Assembly: GCA_014706295.1 (NCBI GenBank)
Contig: JACSVZ010000024.1
Location: 6,883,608-6,947,607, forward strand
DNA: 64,000 bases
From: Lycocorax pyrrhopterus obiensis
Lineage: Eukaryota; Chordata; Aves; Passeriformes; Paradisaeidae
Reading direction: 5' to 3'
The notes beneath the pieces were generated by a model. It searched no databases, had not been told where the DNA came from, and saw only the letters and a program-made list of their open reading frames with translations. A program made the translations under genes and the position numbers. This document shows positions 1-10,635 of this stretch, piece after piece (the stretch's first letter is position 1; every line of letters starts with the position of its first letter).

Positions 1-214
1 GCATCCGCCCTTCCCCTGGCAGGGAAGGTGACTTTCCCACCAGCCCCAAACCTGCCGGAGCCGTGTCCATGCACTGACATTTCTGCAGCGTTCCAGACTG
101 CGGATGTTCCTCAGGCAGACAGACGCATCCACACAGCCCATGAGGGTGGAGTTCTGGCTGGAGGGGCAGGGCTGCCTGCTGCAATGCCATTCCTTGTTGT
201 GTTTTGCTTTGCAG

Positions 215-3200
215 GCTCTCAGAGGGATGGCTTCCTGGCCACTCTGAAGACAACCCCTGCGAGATATCCTTCTGCTGGCAGCAGCTGCTCGGGGTGCCTA
301 GCACCACTAATCACTTACAGAGAGGGGCCAGGAGCTCTTTGCAGGTCACCCTGGTGTCCTTTCCCCAAATTAATTTAGCCCCCTGGCTACCTGGGACTAA
401 GGGTGGGTGACAAAGTTGTTTCCCAGTTTGCAAGTTTAGGTGGAAAGGGAAGAGCTGGAGCAGGCTGTGCCTTGGTGGATCCCTGCAGAGCAGCTTGGGG
501 AGTGGGAAGCTTGCCCAAACCTCCCCAAACAGTCCTCTGCCTCTCCTTGCAGGATGATTTTGTTCCTTGAGACTTCCTTGACTTTTGTTTCACTGTGCTG
601 GAGCTGGTGATTTGTTTTTTCTCAGTCTGGTCTATTTTGGGCCTCTCAGGTTTTCACACTTATTTAGTCGCCTCCAACCTGACGACGAACGAAGATGTAA
701 GTACCTGGGTGCTTGTCCTGCTGCCAGGCTGTCCATGGCCCATCCCGAGCAGGTTTTCAGGGAATTCTTGGCTGCCTCAGTGCAGTGTTTCACTGCCTGT
801 GATAGCCCAGCACAGAGCAAACTGCCTGTGCCCACGGCTGCACTTCCAGGTGGCTGAGTTAGAGCCATCACGTGTGTGTTTTTTCCAGTCTGCTTGCGGC
901 CTTGCTTAAAATTAGGAGTTCTGAGATTAAAAAGCCCAGAGGTGTATTTGGGTGTGAGCTTGGTGATCTGAATTCAGCATCCCGTGTAACCACGGGTTTC
1001 CTCTGAGACCCTGGGCCAGTCCCTTTGTGTCTGGCAGTTCCTCATCTCTAATTAGCAAATGATGCACAGACATCTGATGAGATTTACCTTCAAATCTGGG
1101 GTGTGCACAGACTCCAAGGACCAAATGAGTGCCCTGAGTGGGGCAGATTGTATGGAAAAGCAGGATCTGTCTGATCCTCGGAATCAAAATTCACCCTTCT
1201 GGCCAGGAGTACCTGTAATCCTTGCTGGGAGCATGTTTGCATCCCTTTTTTTTTTCCCTTTTCCCCTTTCCCATCCACCTTACATTCAGAGGTGTGGCAG
1301 AACTGCTCAGGGCTGTGTGAGTGAAGCTCACAGTTTGTACCCCAGCACTGGGAACACCAGTGGCCCGTTGCCTCTCTGGCCTGGTTGCCCATGGCTCCAG
1401 CCTTCTGCTGCAGCTGGGGAGAGGAAGTAAAACAGGAGGAGGAAATGTGCTGGTAAATGCTGGTAATGGTTCAGTGCAGCCTGGGCCAGGTGTGGCAGCT
1501 GCCCACCCGCCTGTGCCACACTCGGTTTCGAGCAGAGCCCGGGCAGCTGCTGGGATGGGGACAGAGGAGCCTCTGGGCTGGGAATCCCCTCGCTGTTTGT
1601 TCAGCCTGAGGGGCCCAGGAGGGACCACGAGCTGCTCTGATGGGCTGCCAGCCTCGGAGACCACAAGCGGAGGAGGAGGACGGGGCTGGTGTGGCAGGTG
1701 GTGGCAGTGGTGGTAGTGACACGTGCAGCACTTGGAGGGCACAGCTTGGGGGCTCTCCGGCTGCAGGGCCTCGGCAGAGCCACGTGTGGCTGCTCGTTCC
1801 TGCAGACATCCTCCTCCCTCCTTGCTCCAGGACAAACCTCCCACCCCTGCAGCAAGGATCCATTACTGTGTCACTGTCTGCTCTCACATCCTTCCCCTCC
1901 TAATCTGTGTCCATCCCTTTCAGATCAAAGGGTCCTGGTCAAACAAGAGGGGCTCGGAGTTTGCCAATCCCTACAGCCATAAAAGCATCCTCACAAACTG
2001 CTGTGCAGTGCTGTGTGGACCATTCCATCCCAGGTAAGAGATCTCCAGGCACTGGGAATTGCATCCTGCTGTGGGAGGGGGGCCTTGGGAAGGACAGATC
2101 TGTCATGGTCCATGTCAGCACAAACACATCTGCTCTGATGGTGAGGGGGAAAGCTTCCCACTGTGCAGAGAAAGGCTGGAGATGGATGAGTAGATGAACT
2201 GTTGGAACGTGATGAGTTTGGGGCACTTGTGGTTGTTTCATGGAACTTGGAGATAAGACAAATCCTGCAGTTGGATGAGGGGAAGAACAGCACCAAAGGA
2301 TTTGGCAGCAGATGGTCAATACCAGTACAGGCACTTCTGGTCTCCGTGGCCAGGGTTGGAATGAGGTGATCTTTGAGGTCCCTTTCACCCCAAATCACTC
2401 CATGATTCTGTGATTCTTGGCACGTTTTTGCTCCTGCACTCTGAGGCTTGAGCCTCGTGGCAAACAGCCAAGGGAGATCCACACCAGGCAGTGCAGAGAC
2501 CCTGGGCTTCGCCAGCACTGAGATCACCAGGAATGCTCAGTATCCCCGCCAAAGGCTGTTCCCTGGCTGCGAGTGTCCCCGAGCACAGGACAGCTGCAGC
2601 TTCGTCACAAGGTGGTGCAGTTGGGCAGAGTCAGGCCCTGCTCTGCTCCTCGCGGGAGCTGAGGACCTGCCTCGGAGCTCCCAGCCTGTCCTGGGGCTGT
2701 GGGGATCCCTGGAGGATCCAGTCTGGAGTCGCGGAGCAGCTCGGTGGTGCTGCCTCGGTGTAACAGCAGCAGAGTAAAGCGTGGTTTGTGTTTTATATCC
2801 GGCCCTGCTCTCTGAAGTGTCCCCAGGCTTTTTGTTGGGCTCAGAGGTGCCAAAATGCGGTGCTGCCATTCCGAGCTGGTCGATCTGTGCGTTCAGGGAG
2901 CCAGGCTGGGAGGCTGTGGGGAGGAGAACAATGTTTTACTCCAGTTTGTTCCTCTTTTACGTTGGTCTCATGTTGTGAAGCCCTTTGGCCAGTTCCCCTT
3001 TGGGTTTGTGGTGGCCCAGAGCTCCCTGTGGCTCGGGCTGGCCTGTGGCTCGTGGGACAGGCCTGTGGCTCGTGGGACAGGCCTGTGGCTCATGGGACGG
3101 GTCTGTGCCTCGTGGGACAGGTCTGTGGCTCTTGCTGGGCAGGAACCCCATGCAGCATCCTGCCTGTGCTGTGCTCAGCAGCTCCCAAGAGAGCCTTCCC

Positions 3201-3384
3201 TGTGGCCTGTGAGCTCCCAGCTCCAGTCTTCATTCCCTGAACTCCTCTTCCCTTCCTGTTTTCCAGTTTGATAGACAGAAGAGGATTTATCCAGCCAGAT
3301 ATCGGGACCCCGTCCAGTCCCAAGAGTGAAATCCCTTCCTTTGGAGCCAAAACTGACACCAGCATGGTAGGAGGCATTCCCTAG
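215..3384 (+). CDS. ZDHHC18: ZDHHC18, palmitoyltransferase (partial, last four coding exons)
   Basis: DHHC-type S-acyltransferase of Golgi and other membranes, seen here only as its C-terminal part; the DHHC-bearing exons lie upstream of the window. Exons: 215-263, 594-696, 1924-2033 and 3267-3384 (stop TAG 3382-3384), which join in frame to about 125 residues. Translation shows the last membrane helix ([20 protein letters not shown]), the family TTxE motif (TTNED at the end of exon 594-696), and the conserved PaCCT-like C-terminal segment ([13 protein letters not shown]), then [11 protein letters not shown] and a short tail ending SMVGGIP. This matches human ZDHHC18 as I recall it closely and the paralogue ZDHHC14 less well, because the tail is short. 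The intron 264-593 has AT-AC ends (separate entry). The first exon shown begins inside a codon, probably completing the CGC arginine of a TLR-SQ sequence. The alternative ZDHHC14 is unlikely given the tail and the neighbours. Confidence 0.93.
264..593 (+). other. ZDHHC18: U12-type (AT-AC) minor-spliceosome intron of ZDHHC18
   Basis: No GT-AG pair joins exon 215-263 to the exon coding VLELVICFF. The 5' site reads ATATCCTT from 264, the U12 AT-AC donor consensus. The intron ends in AC at 592-593. The sequence TTCCTTGAC at 574-582 matches the U12 branch-site consensus, with the branch A about 12 nt before the 3' splice site, as is typical. Removing 264-593 joins AG to T and gives ...LKTTPAS-VLELV..., the residues expected for ZDHHC14/18. 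A stop codon at 568-570 rules out a longer downstream exon in this frame. Confidence 0.9.
2350..2418 (+). mobile_element. CR1 LINE 3' end fragment
   Basis: Shows the typical CR1 3' terminus: a GGTTGGAATGAGGTGATCTT-like block, then a CCCTTTCACCCCAAATCA block, ending in the ATTCTGTGATTCT direct repeats. It lies inside a ZDHHC18 intron. Confidence 0.85.
3042..3131. repeat. 20-bp minisatellite in last ZDHHC18 intron
   Basis: About 4.5 tandem copies of a 20-bp unit close to CCTGTGGCTCGTGGGACAGG, with a few substitutions in later copies. It lies in the intron before the terminal exon and is non-coding. Confidence 0.85.
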
Positions 3385-4835
3385 CAGTGCTGTGATGTTC
3401 CCAGTGCCTGCTGTGCCTGCACCTTGCTCCAGCCAGTTCCTTCCCCTGTCACGTCCCCGGCCTCAGGAGGGACAGCCCTGGGACCCAGAGTTGCCAAGGA
3501 CTCAAGCCATGCGTTGCCTTCTTTTTTTACATTTATTTATTACCTTTTGTTTATTTGTTTCGCTGTGACGTGGCCTGTCGGGGGTTTGGCTGACAGAGCC
3601 CGACAGCTCGTGGGACCCTCGGACTCGTGCTGGCAGCAGGGGCGTCCCTGGGGAGCCCCCAGACCCCTGAGCTCCAGGGGATCTCTGTGATTCCTGCCGG
3701 GAATCATGAGGTGGGCTGAGGTGGGAGATGGGCGCTGACAAGTGACTCACTGGGGCTGGGCTGGAGGAGGTGTTATCTCCCTGGTGTCCCTGTTATCTCC
3801 ATGAACACATCCTGCTCCCTGTGCCCACCTGGAAGGGCTGCTCTGTCCCTCAGGCTGGAGCAGCTTCCCCTCTCCAGGAGCTGCTGTGCCTTGGTCAGCT
3901 GGGCTGTTCAGCTGGGAGGACTCTGGCTCCCAGCAGGCCTGGGGCGAGTGGGGCTGTCCTGGGTGATCCCTGCTGGTCCCGTTTCTGGCTGGTTGCTGGC
4001 AGGGGCTGTGTTTTGGCCCTGCCAGTTGGTCAGACACGTTCTGCAGCAAGGACACGAGTCAGGGGCCCCTCCTCTAACGGGGAAGAAGAAACACTCTGTG
4101 CTCTGTGACTCTCCTGAGATGCAGGTCACAAGGCTACAGGGGTCAGGTTTGGGAACTGGAGCTTCCCTGGGTCACGCCCTCACTGCGGGAGACCAAAAGG
4201 CAACAGAAAAGTGTGTGAATTCCTGGGGGTCACACCCTTCCCAGGTGGAACTTCACAGAGGAAGCAGCGAGAGGGTGCTGGTCTCTGATAAGCTCGTGGT
4301 GTGCTCTTGGTTTGGGTTTCTGAACAGCAGAGTGTCCTCAGGGCTGTCCCCTGTGCCCTGAGAGCCATTCCAGCTGCTCGCCCATGAGCATCACTCTGCA
4401 CCCAGGCAGCCAGCTCTGTGCCCCTGGGGTGAAGGGAGAGTCACAAACCTTGTAGCAATACTTGAATTGTGTTATTAAAAGCTGCTGGATATTTTTGCAC
4501 AATTTGTAGGACTTTTTTCTACGTAGAACATTTTCTATCCTGCGCAGGGAGCGTTGTGCACGTTGGCACCAGGGCAGAGGCTCACAGTGCCGAGCTGCTG
4601 TCAGGTTTCCTTGGATCAGACAGACCAGTTTCAACCTCGGGCAGGGGCAGCACATTTTGGGGGGCAGCCCAGCCCCCCTGAGTTCACCAGCATCGTGCTT
4701 TATACTCTGTGAGTGCCTGTGCCAGGGGGATGGCAGAGGAGCAGTGAGGAGGGGGTTACCAGGGGCCAGACTCCTTTCTGTTTTTATTTAAACCAGTTTC
4801 CTTTTTTACTCAATAAAATTCTATTTTTAAAGAGT
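3385..4835 (+). other. ZDHHC18: ZDHHC18 3' UTR with polyadenylation signal
   Basis: Sequence after the TAG stop runs without coding features to a canonical AATAAA at 4812-4817 in a T-rich setting, giving a predicted cleavage site near 4835. A further T/A-rich end-like stretch at about 6440-6490 could mark a longer isoform, but it has no canonical AATAAA. Confidence 0.65.
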
Positions 4836-7800
4836 TAACTGCTTGGATGATTATTTTCCTCCTCGAAGACAGAAGAGGGCGGGTGTGTCCTGGTGTTTGG
4901 CATCTCTCAGGTGCCAGCTGGACTCTGTTAGGCTCAGGCCTCACCTGGAAGCTCCTGGAAACTCCTACGAGGGATGAGCAGCAGCTGGTGCTGCTGTGAC
5001 TCCTGCTGGAGTGAAGGGATTTTGCTGTCCCACATTTCCAGGCTGGGCAGAGGCTCATCCCCTCCCCACTGTTGTCACCTCAGTGTCCTTTCCCCAGCTG
5101 AGATCTGTGCTCCCCGTCTGTGCCAGCCCCTCGGGCCCCCGGGCAGGTGTGAGGTGCATAACCTCTGGTGTCTTCCCCAGGAGGATGCCTGCCAGGACTT
5201 TGCCATTTCCTGCACAGCCTGACAGGATTTGCCCCTCCTCGGACGTTTGCCCCGTTGTCTGAGGGTTGGCTGGTAAGAAAGTGCTTTCTTCTCCCTCTCA
5301 CCCACTCGAGCCACCCATCTCATCTCCACTGCATGACAGCTCTGTCCTCGGAGCCATCACCCCCGGCTGTGCTGACATCCATGTGCCCCACCCATCCCAC
5401 CAGGATCCCAGCGGCATGGGGGCAGGGTCCCAGGGCTGGGAGGGTGAGGGGGCACCTGAAGGCTTTGCCAGAAGAGGATGGGTTTGGTTTACCCCAGCTC
5501 TGTGCTGGGCTTGGCATGGGCTGGAGCCACCCAGTTCCTTCAGGGCATGTTGGGATGATCCGTGTCACCCGTGGGCCCTGGAGCTGCCCCTCTGCCCCCT
5601 CCCTGCAGCACCCCATGAGCTCCTTGAGCCTCGGGGCAGGGATGGGGCCCCTTCCTCCCTCCGTCCCAGCCTGTTCCCACTCTGCCAGCGAGCCTGGATG
5701 CTCCGCCCTGCTCCCGCTGCTCCTCACTCCTCTGTTTCTGGCACTAACGCTCTCCTCTTCCTCCCCTCTCCTCTTCCTCGCTCCGGGCGGATCCAGTGCC
5801 ACGAGCCCCAGCAGCCTCTGCCTCTCGTGGAGATCCCACGGGAGCCGAGCCCACAGCCATGACCACCTCCAGTGCCTCCGCTCGCCAGGGCCGCGCCTTC
5901 CTCCCTCCCCCGGAGCGGGGGGAAGCGGCCGCGGCACGGAAAAGCTTTTCCAGCCCCCTCCGGGAGCCGGGACGGGCGTCCCGCGGGCTCGGAGCTCAAA
6001 GCCATACAGCCACCCCAACAACGAGTGCAATAACCGGAGCTCCTGCTGTCTCCCGCCGCCGGACGGACCCCGAGGCCGCTGGTGGCTCCCCGTGGCCACC
6101 GGCTGGACCCTCAGTGGCGGCGTCTCCCCGCCGAAGATGCCGGAATGTCGTGGTTGGCGTCCCAACGGGATTTTGGAAGGAGCAGGATCGCGCCAGAGCG
6201 TTTACAGCCAAGCCAGGGGCACCACACCCCCACCCCCCCCGGCCTCTCCGAGCCGTGTCCGTGTGCCGGAGGACTCTCCCCATGGGAATTTGTTCCTGGT
6301 CAGTTTATCCCTGCAGCCCCCCGGGCCAGCTCCCCCCTGCCAGCCTCATCTCAGCACAGCTCTGGTTTTAGGGGAACGGGTTCCAGCCCCGCAGCACCTT
6401 GAGCAGCCAGGCCTGCCCCAGCCCTGTAGGATTCACCATCTATTTATGCCTTTTACTTTTGTAACAAAATGAAAGTTTCTCCTATTTACTGTACGCTGGC
6501 GTCTGGCTCTGCTCCGCTGGTGGAGGGGAACGGCTCCTGCCTGGGCAGGCCCGAGCAGGGAGTCGAGGGAAGCCACCGGGGGCTGGCACCGCTTTGCCAT
6601 CGGCCCTGTGGCCATGGGGATGGGAGCCAGGAGCTTCTCACACTGGGCTGTGGCACAGTTTGGGGCCGGTCTCAGCCATCCGTGGCTCTGCACCCTCCTG
6701 TGCAGGGGGAAGGGCCAAGCCAGGCTGGGAAGGAGCAGTGGGCAGTGCCCGCAGGACCCGGGGCGCTGTGAGCACCCCTTGGAAAAATGCATTGTCCGCT
6801 GATGTTTTGGGAGCTGGCAGCGTCCCCACAGCCAGGGGGGGCAGCAGGGCTGGGCAGGGTGGCCAGACGGGCTCTGAGCATCCTTCCAGTGCCGCTGGAA
6901 ATAGCCACGAGCATCCTCTGCCTCCTGCCAGCGCCCAGCCCACGCCTGCCCTCGGCTCAGGGGCTGGAGACGTGCGCTGGCCTGGGCAGCGTCCCCAGGG
7001 CTGGGGTTACCTGGGTGCCCCTCTCCCCGAGGTGATCACAGAACCACAGAATGGTTTGGGATGCACCTTCTGGTGCTGCCCTTCGGCATTTGGGGCACCC
7101 ACGGGTGCTCCGTGGGGCGATGGTGCAGCCGAGCTCACCCACAGTCCCTGCACTGGGATCTGGGGCTCTGCCCTTCACCCACCGCTGGTTTTCCACGGAA
7201 CCGGTGGAGCAGAGCGTCCCTGCAGCCTCCTTTCGGCCTGGCACTGCCAAAGTTTGGCAGCAGCTCAGCACCTTTGGCAGGGGCTGCCACAGCCGCCGGA
7301 TCCAAGGCCGAGCCATCCACAGCCCACAGGTGTCCTTGCTGGGGAAGGGGATCCCACCGGGTTAGAGAGCCCAAGTGCAGGGTGGGGCAGGATCATCCTG
7401 GTCAGGCTGTGAATCCTTCCCCAGGGCTGGGGACTGCAGACCCCAAACCCAAATTATGGTTTTGCTGCCAGGAGGAGTGCGAGCTCAGATTAACCCACCC
7501 AGGGATTCCCGCCTGTGGTTTTCCAAGGGAAGAAAGTGGATTTTGGCAGGCTGCGTACATCGGGGTGCCCCTTTGGCCCCAGTCCCTCTGTGGGGGCCGC
7601 GTTTTGTGCCCAGTGGAAGTTCTTGGAGGGTCTCTATGGGTCTGCCGGGCAGAGGGTGGGAGATAGGCCGTGGTCTCCTACTCACCCATTCCTTTGGGAA
7701 GCGCCTTTTCCCGACTCAGCGGGGCGGAACCTGCTCCCACGGGATCAGCTCACCCGGGGAAGGAGCTCCAACTGCTGCACGTGGCACTCGGGGGGGGGGC

Positions 7801-9070
7801 ACGGAGGGGCTGTGGGGGGGTTGGTGGAGCCGGACACCCTCACGCTGCTGCCACGGGAGCCCCTCGATGGCACCCGGGCACCCCAACCCCACCACGGGCC
7901 AGGGGCTTGCCCGGGAAGGGGTGAACAGCCCTGAATCCCTTTCCGGGGTGCGGAGGGAGAGATGTGAAGACTGGGGGTGTTTTCCTGGGCTTGAAGTGGT
8001 TGGGAAAAGTGTCCTCACGTCTCTCCCGCGCCTTCCATCCGCAGCACGGGCCGCTGGGGCGGTGCGGGAGCTGAGCGAGGCGCGGGGGGATCGCGGAGCG
8101 CTCCCGGCCGGGTGTGGGCAGGGAAGAACAAAGCAGCCAGTCAGGCTCACTGAAAGAATCACAGCGCTCCTTTTCGCCTTGGCCCGGAGCCGCCCGCCCC
8201 GCCCTGCCCTTCCCGCACGCTCCCGCACGGAGATAAGGCCGGGACTGGGCCGGGAGCGGGGCCGGGGCTGCGCCAGCGCCCGGCGTGTGGCAACAGGCTC
8301 GGGAGTGAAACTCAGCGCAAGGCGCAGCACAGATCCCTATCGGGCACCGCGCTGCCGCCGCGGCCCACGGCCAGCCGGGAACAACCCAAAACTTCCAAAA
8401 AGCGAACCCTAAACCTCTTCATTTACAGCTTGAGAGATGGGAAACGTCCCCGGTGGGATGGGGAAAGGCAGCCCCGGGACGGAGGCGGGCAGCGGAGCAG
8501 CGCGAGGTGCGGGGGATGGGGTCTCCCCTCTCTTCTCCCACCCCGGGGGATTGGGGGGCTGCGGGTGGTCCCACCGGGCGGCGGCTCAAGGGCCAGGGCT
8601 GATCGTGCCCCGCTCCTTGGGACGGTCCCTCCCGCGGCGCCTGGGAGAGGTGCGGAGCCTCTGCCTCGGTTTCCCCACCTGTGGGAATAAATACCTGCCC
8701 GTCAAGCCCTCGCAATTACCGGCGAGTAAATCACCATATAAAAAACGACAGTGATATGACTTTTTCGGGGGGGAGGAACCCATTTTTACGAGCGGCCACA
8801 CCCCGTGGCCCATTTCTCCGGGGGGGGGGTGGGAAGAGTGGAGCGCTGCCGTGCGTCCCGGTCCCCCCCCAACGACAGCGCAGCGCCTGTCGCCTTTCCA
8901 AGCCCTCTCGGCAGCGGGATGGGCGTTCCCCGGGTGCCGGGGTGGGCGTTGGCTCTGGGGAGACCCTCGGGGCATCCGCGGGTGCTGCACCCACGGGGAG
9001 GGCAGGGCGTTGGCCGCCCCCCTCGCCCCCTCCCCAGCGCCCGCCGCCCGCGGGCGATGATTCACCGCGA
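4836..9070. other. ZDHHC18-SFN intergenic region, no gene found
   Basis: GC-rich sequence in which long open frames arise on both strands, for example 5168-6472 (+) and 5320-6165 (-). They are low-complexity Pro/Ser/Gly translations with no family resemblance or splice structure, so I do not call them. A short CR1-terminus-like piece (ACAGAATGGTTTGGG) lies at about 7034-7065 on the minus strand. The segment 8030-9070 is CpG-rich and probably part of the SFN promoter island. It also holds a TATAAAAA at 8737-8744 that could serve an upstream start site. Confidence 0.6.
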
Positions 9071-9076
9071 TTTTCC

Positions 9077-9084
9077 TTTTAAGG
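9077..9084 (+). promoter_or_regulatory. SFN: Possible TATA-like element of SFN
   Basis: TTTTAAGG lies about 200 bp before the SFN start codon in a very GC-rich context. If used, transcription would start near 9110 and give a 5' UTR of about 170 nt. This is positional inference only. Confidence 0.3.
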
Positions 9085-9279
9085 CCGCGCTCGGCGGGGA
9101 GGAAGCAGAGGAGGAGGAGGAGGAGGACACTCCTTGGACCTGGCTGGCTCCTCCTGCTCTCGCTCGAGGCTCCGACGCCCAGCCAAAAGCGAATCCCGGC
9201 GGCAGCGCTCGGCAGAGGCTCCGACGGCTCCCGGCCCCGCTGCTCGCCCAAGCGTCCGCCCCGCGCCCGCGCCCCAGCC

Positions 9280-10020
9280 ATGGAGAGAAACCACCAGGTG
9301 CAGAAGGCCAAGCTGGCCGAGCAGGCTGAGCGCTACGAGGACATGGCAGACTTCATGAAGGCGGTGGTGGAGTACGGGGACGAGCTGTCCAACGAGGAGC
9401 GCAACCTCCTCTCGGTCGCCTACAAGAACGTGGTGGGCTGCCAGCGCTCGGCCTGGAGGGTCATCTCCAGCATCGAGCACAAAACCGAAGAGGGCGACGA
9501 CAAAGCGCAGCTGGTGAACGAGTACCGGGAGAAGGTGGAGCAGGAGCTGAACAGCGTCTGCAACAGCGTCCTGGACCTGCTGGAGAAGTATCTCATCAAG
9601 AAGGAGGGCGATCCCGAGAGCAGGGTCTTCTACCTGAAGATGAAGGGCGACTACTTCCGATACCTGGCCGAGGTGGCCGCAGGGGACGACCGCAAGTCGG
9701 CAATAGAGAAAGCCCAGAAAGCCTACCGAGAGGCCATGGACATCAGCAAAAAGGAGATGCAGCCCACGAACCCCATCCGCCTGGGGCTGGCCCTCAACTT
9801 CTCCGTGTTCCACTACGAGATCGCCAACGCCCCCGAGCAGGCCATCTCCCTGGCCAAGACCACCTTCGACGAGGCCATGGGCGACCTGCACACGCTCAGC
9901 GAAGACTCCTACAAGGACAGCACCCTCATCATGCAGCTGCTCAGGGACAACCTCACGCTATGGACAGCCGAGTGCGCCGGCGAAGACGGCGGCGAGGCTG
10001 GCGAAGAGCCCAAGAACTGA
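9280..10020 (+). CDS. SFN: 14-3-3 protein sigma (stratifin), single exon
   Basis: A 246-residue 14-3-3 protein in one uninterrupted exon, as expected for SFN (human 248 aa); other 14-3-3 genes have introns. It starts [20 protein letters not shown] in a good Kozak context (CCAGCCATGG). 14-3-3 proteins are dimeric adaptors that bind phosphoserine/phosphothreonine peptides; sigma is known as an epithelial, p53-responsive G2/M regulator. The phosphate-binding residues are present: K49, R56, and the R127-Y128 pair aligning with human R129-Y130, plus K120 aligning with K122. The 14-3-3 signature blocks [13 protein letters not shown] and [18 protein letters not shown] are intact. The loop after IEHK is two residues shorter than in human. 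The acidic tail ends GEEPKN. Position between ZDHHC18 and GPN2 matches human. No coding defect is visible. Confidence 0.98.
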   Translation: MERNHQVQKAKLAEQAERYEDMADFMKAVVEYGDELSNEERNLLSVAYKNVVGCQRSAWRVISSIEHKTEEGDDKAQLVNEYREKVEQELNSVCNSVLDLLEKYLIKKEGDPESRVFYLKMKGDYFRYLAEVAAGDDRKSAIEKAQKAYREAMDISKKEMQPTNPIRLGLALNFSVFHYEIANAPEQAISLAKTTFDEAMGDLHTLSEDSYKDSTLIMQLLRDNLTLWTAECAGEDGGEAGEEPKN

Positions 10021-10505
10021 ACGTCCCCAGCCGAGCCGGGGACCGGCCCCCACCTGCCCCCGCTCCAGACCTTTCAGCATCTCTTCGTGGTTTTTTTTTG
10101 ATTGTTTTTTTCTTTTTTTTTTCGGTTGGTTGGTTTTGGGGGGGAGGAGTCTTAGCTCCTCCACGGCCCCCCCAGCCTGGATACCAGGAGTGGGGGTGGT
10201 TTTGGCAGGGCCCCTCCCTCCCTCTCCCCCATCCTCTGCTCTGGGGAGGGGGAAAAGAGGGAGAGGGGGTGCCTCGGTCCCGGAGAGCTGCCAGCCCCCA
10301 ACTATTTAACATTTTTTTGTGGGGGGTGTCCAGTCTGGCTTGTGCCAGCTCCAAACCCCCTGTCCCAGAGGGCTGGAGCAGCGACAGGAGGAGGTGAGGG
10401 GCCGGGATGGGGCGAGGGGGGTCCGGGCAGCCCCCCCATTCTGGGAGGGGGTTGCGTGTTGCCAAAGCCTCTGTGCATCTCCAATAAACCTTCTCCTGCA
10501 CCTCT
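10021..10505 (+). other. SFN: SFN 3' UTR
   Basis: Contains T- and G-rich runs at about 10090-10150 and ends just after AATAAA at 10483-10488, so cleavage is expected near 10505. Confidence 0.8.
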
Positions 10506-10576
10506 GCTCTCGTCTGCCTCATCTCTCCCTGCACACGTGTCCGGGCAGCTCCCGCCGCCGCCAGGCGCCCACCTTG

Positions 10577-10635
10577 CATCCCATCCCATCCCATCCCATC
10601 CCATCCCATCCCATCCCATCCCATCCCATCCCATC
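10577..10635. repeat. (CATCC)n pentanucleotide microsatellite
   Basis: About 12 perfect tandem copies, beginning about 70 bp beyond the predicted SFN polyadenylation site. Confidence 0.97.

Noticed and set aside
5168..6472. 434-codon plus-strand open frame, with an overlapping 281-codon minus-strand frame at 5320-6165
   Set aside because: GC-rich DNA where stops are rare. The translations are Pro/Ser/Gly-rich, no family is recognised, and frames are open on both strands at once.
7375..8412. 345-codon plus-strand frame upstream of SFN
   Set aside because: Low-complexity translation in a CpG-rich region, with no domain, no splice structure and no known gene between ZDHHC18 and SFN.
9079..9891. 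270-codon minus-strand frame opposite SFN
   Set aside because: Antisense shadow of the SFN coding sequence, driven by its codon bias.
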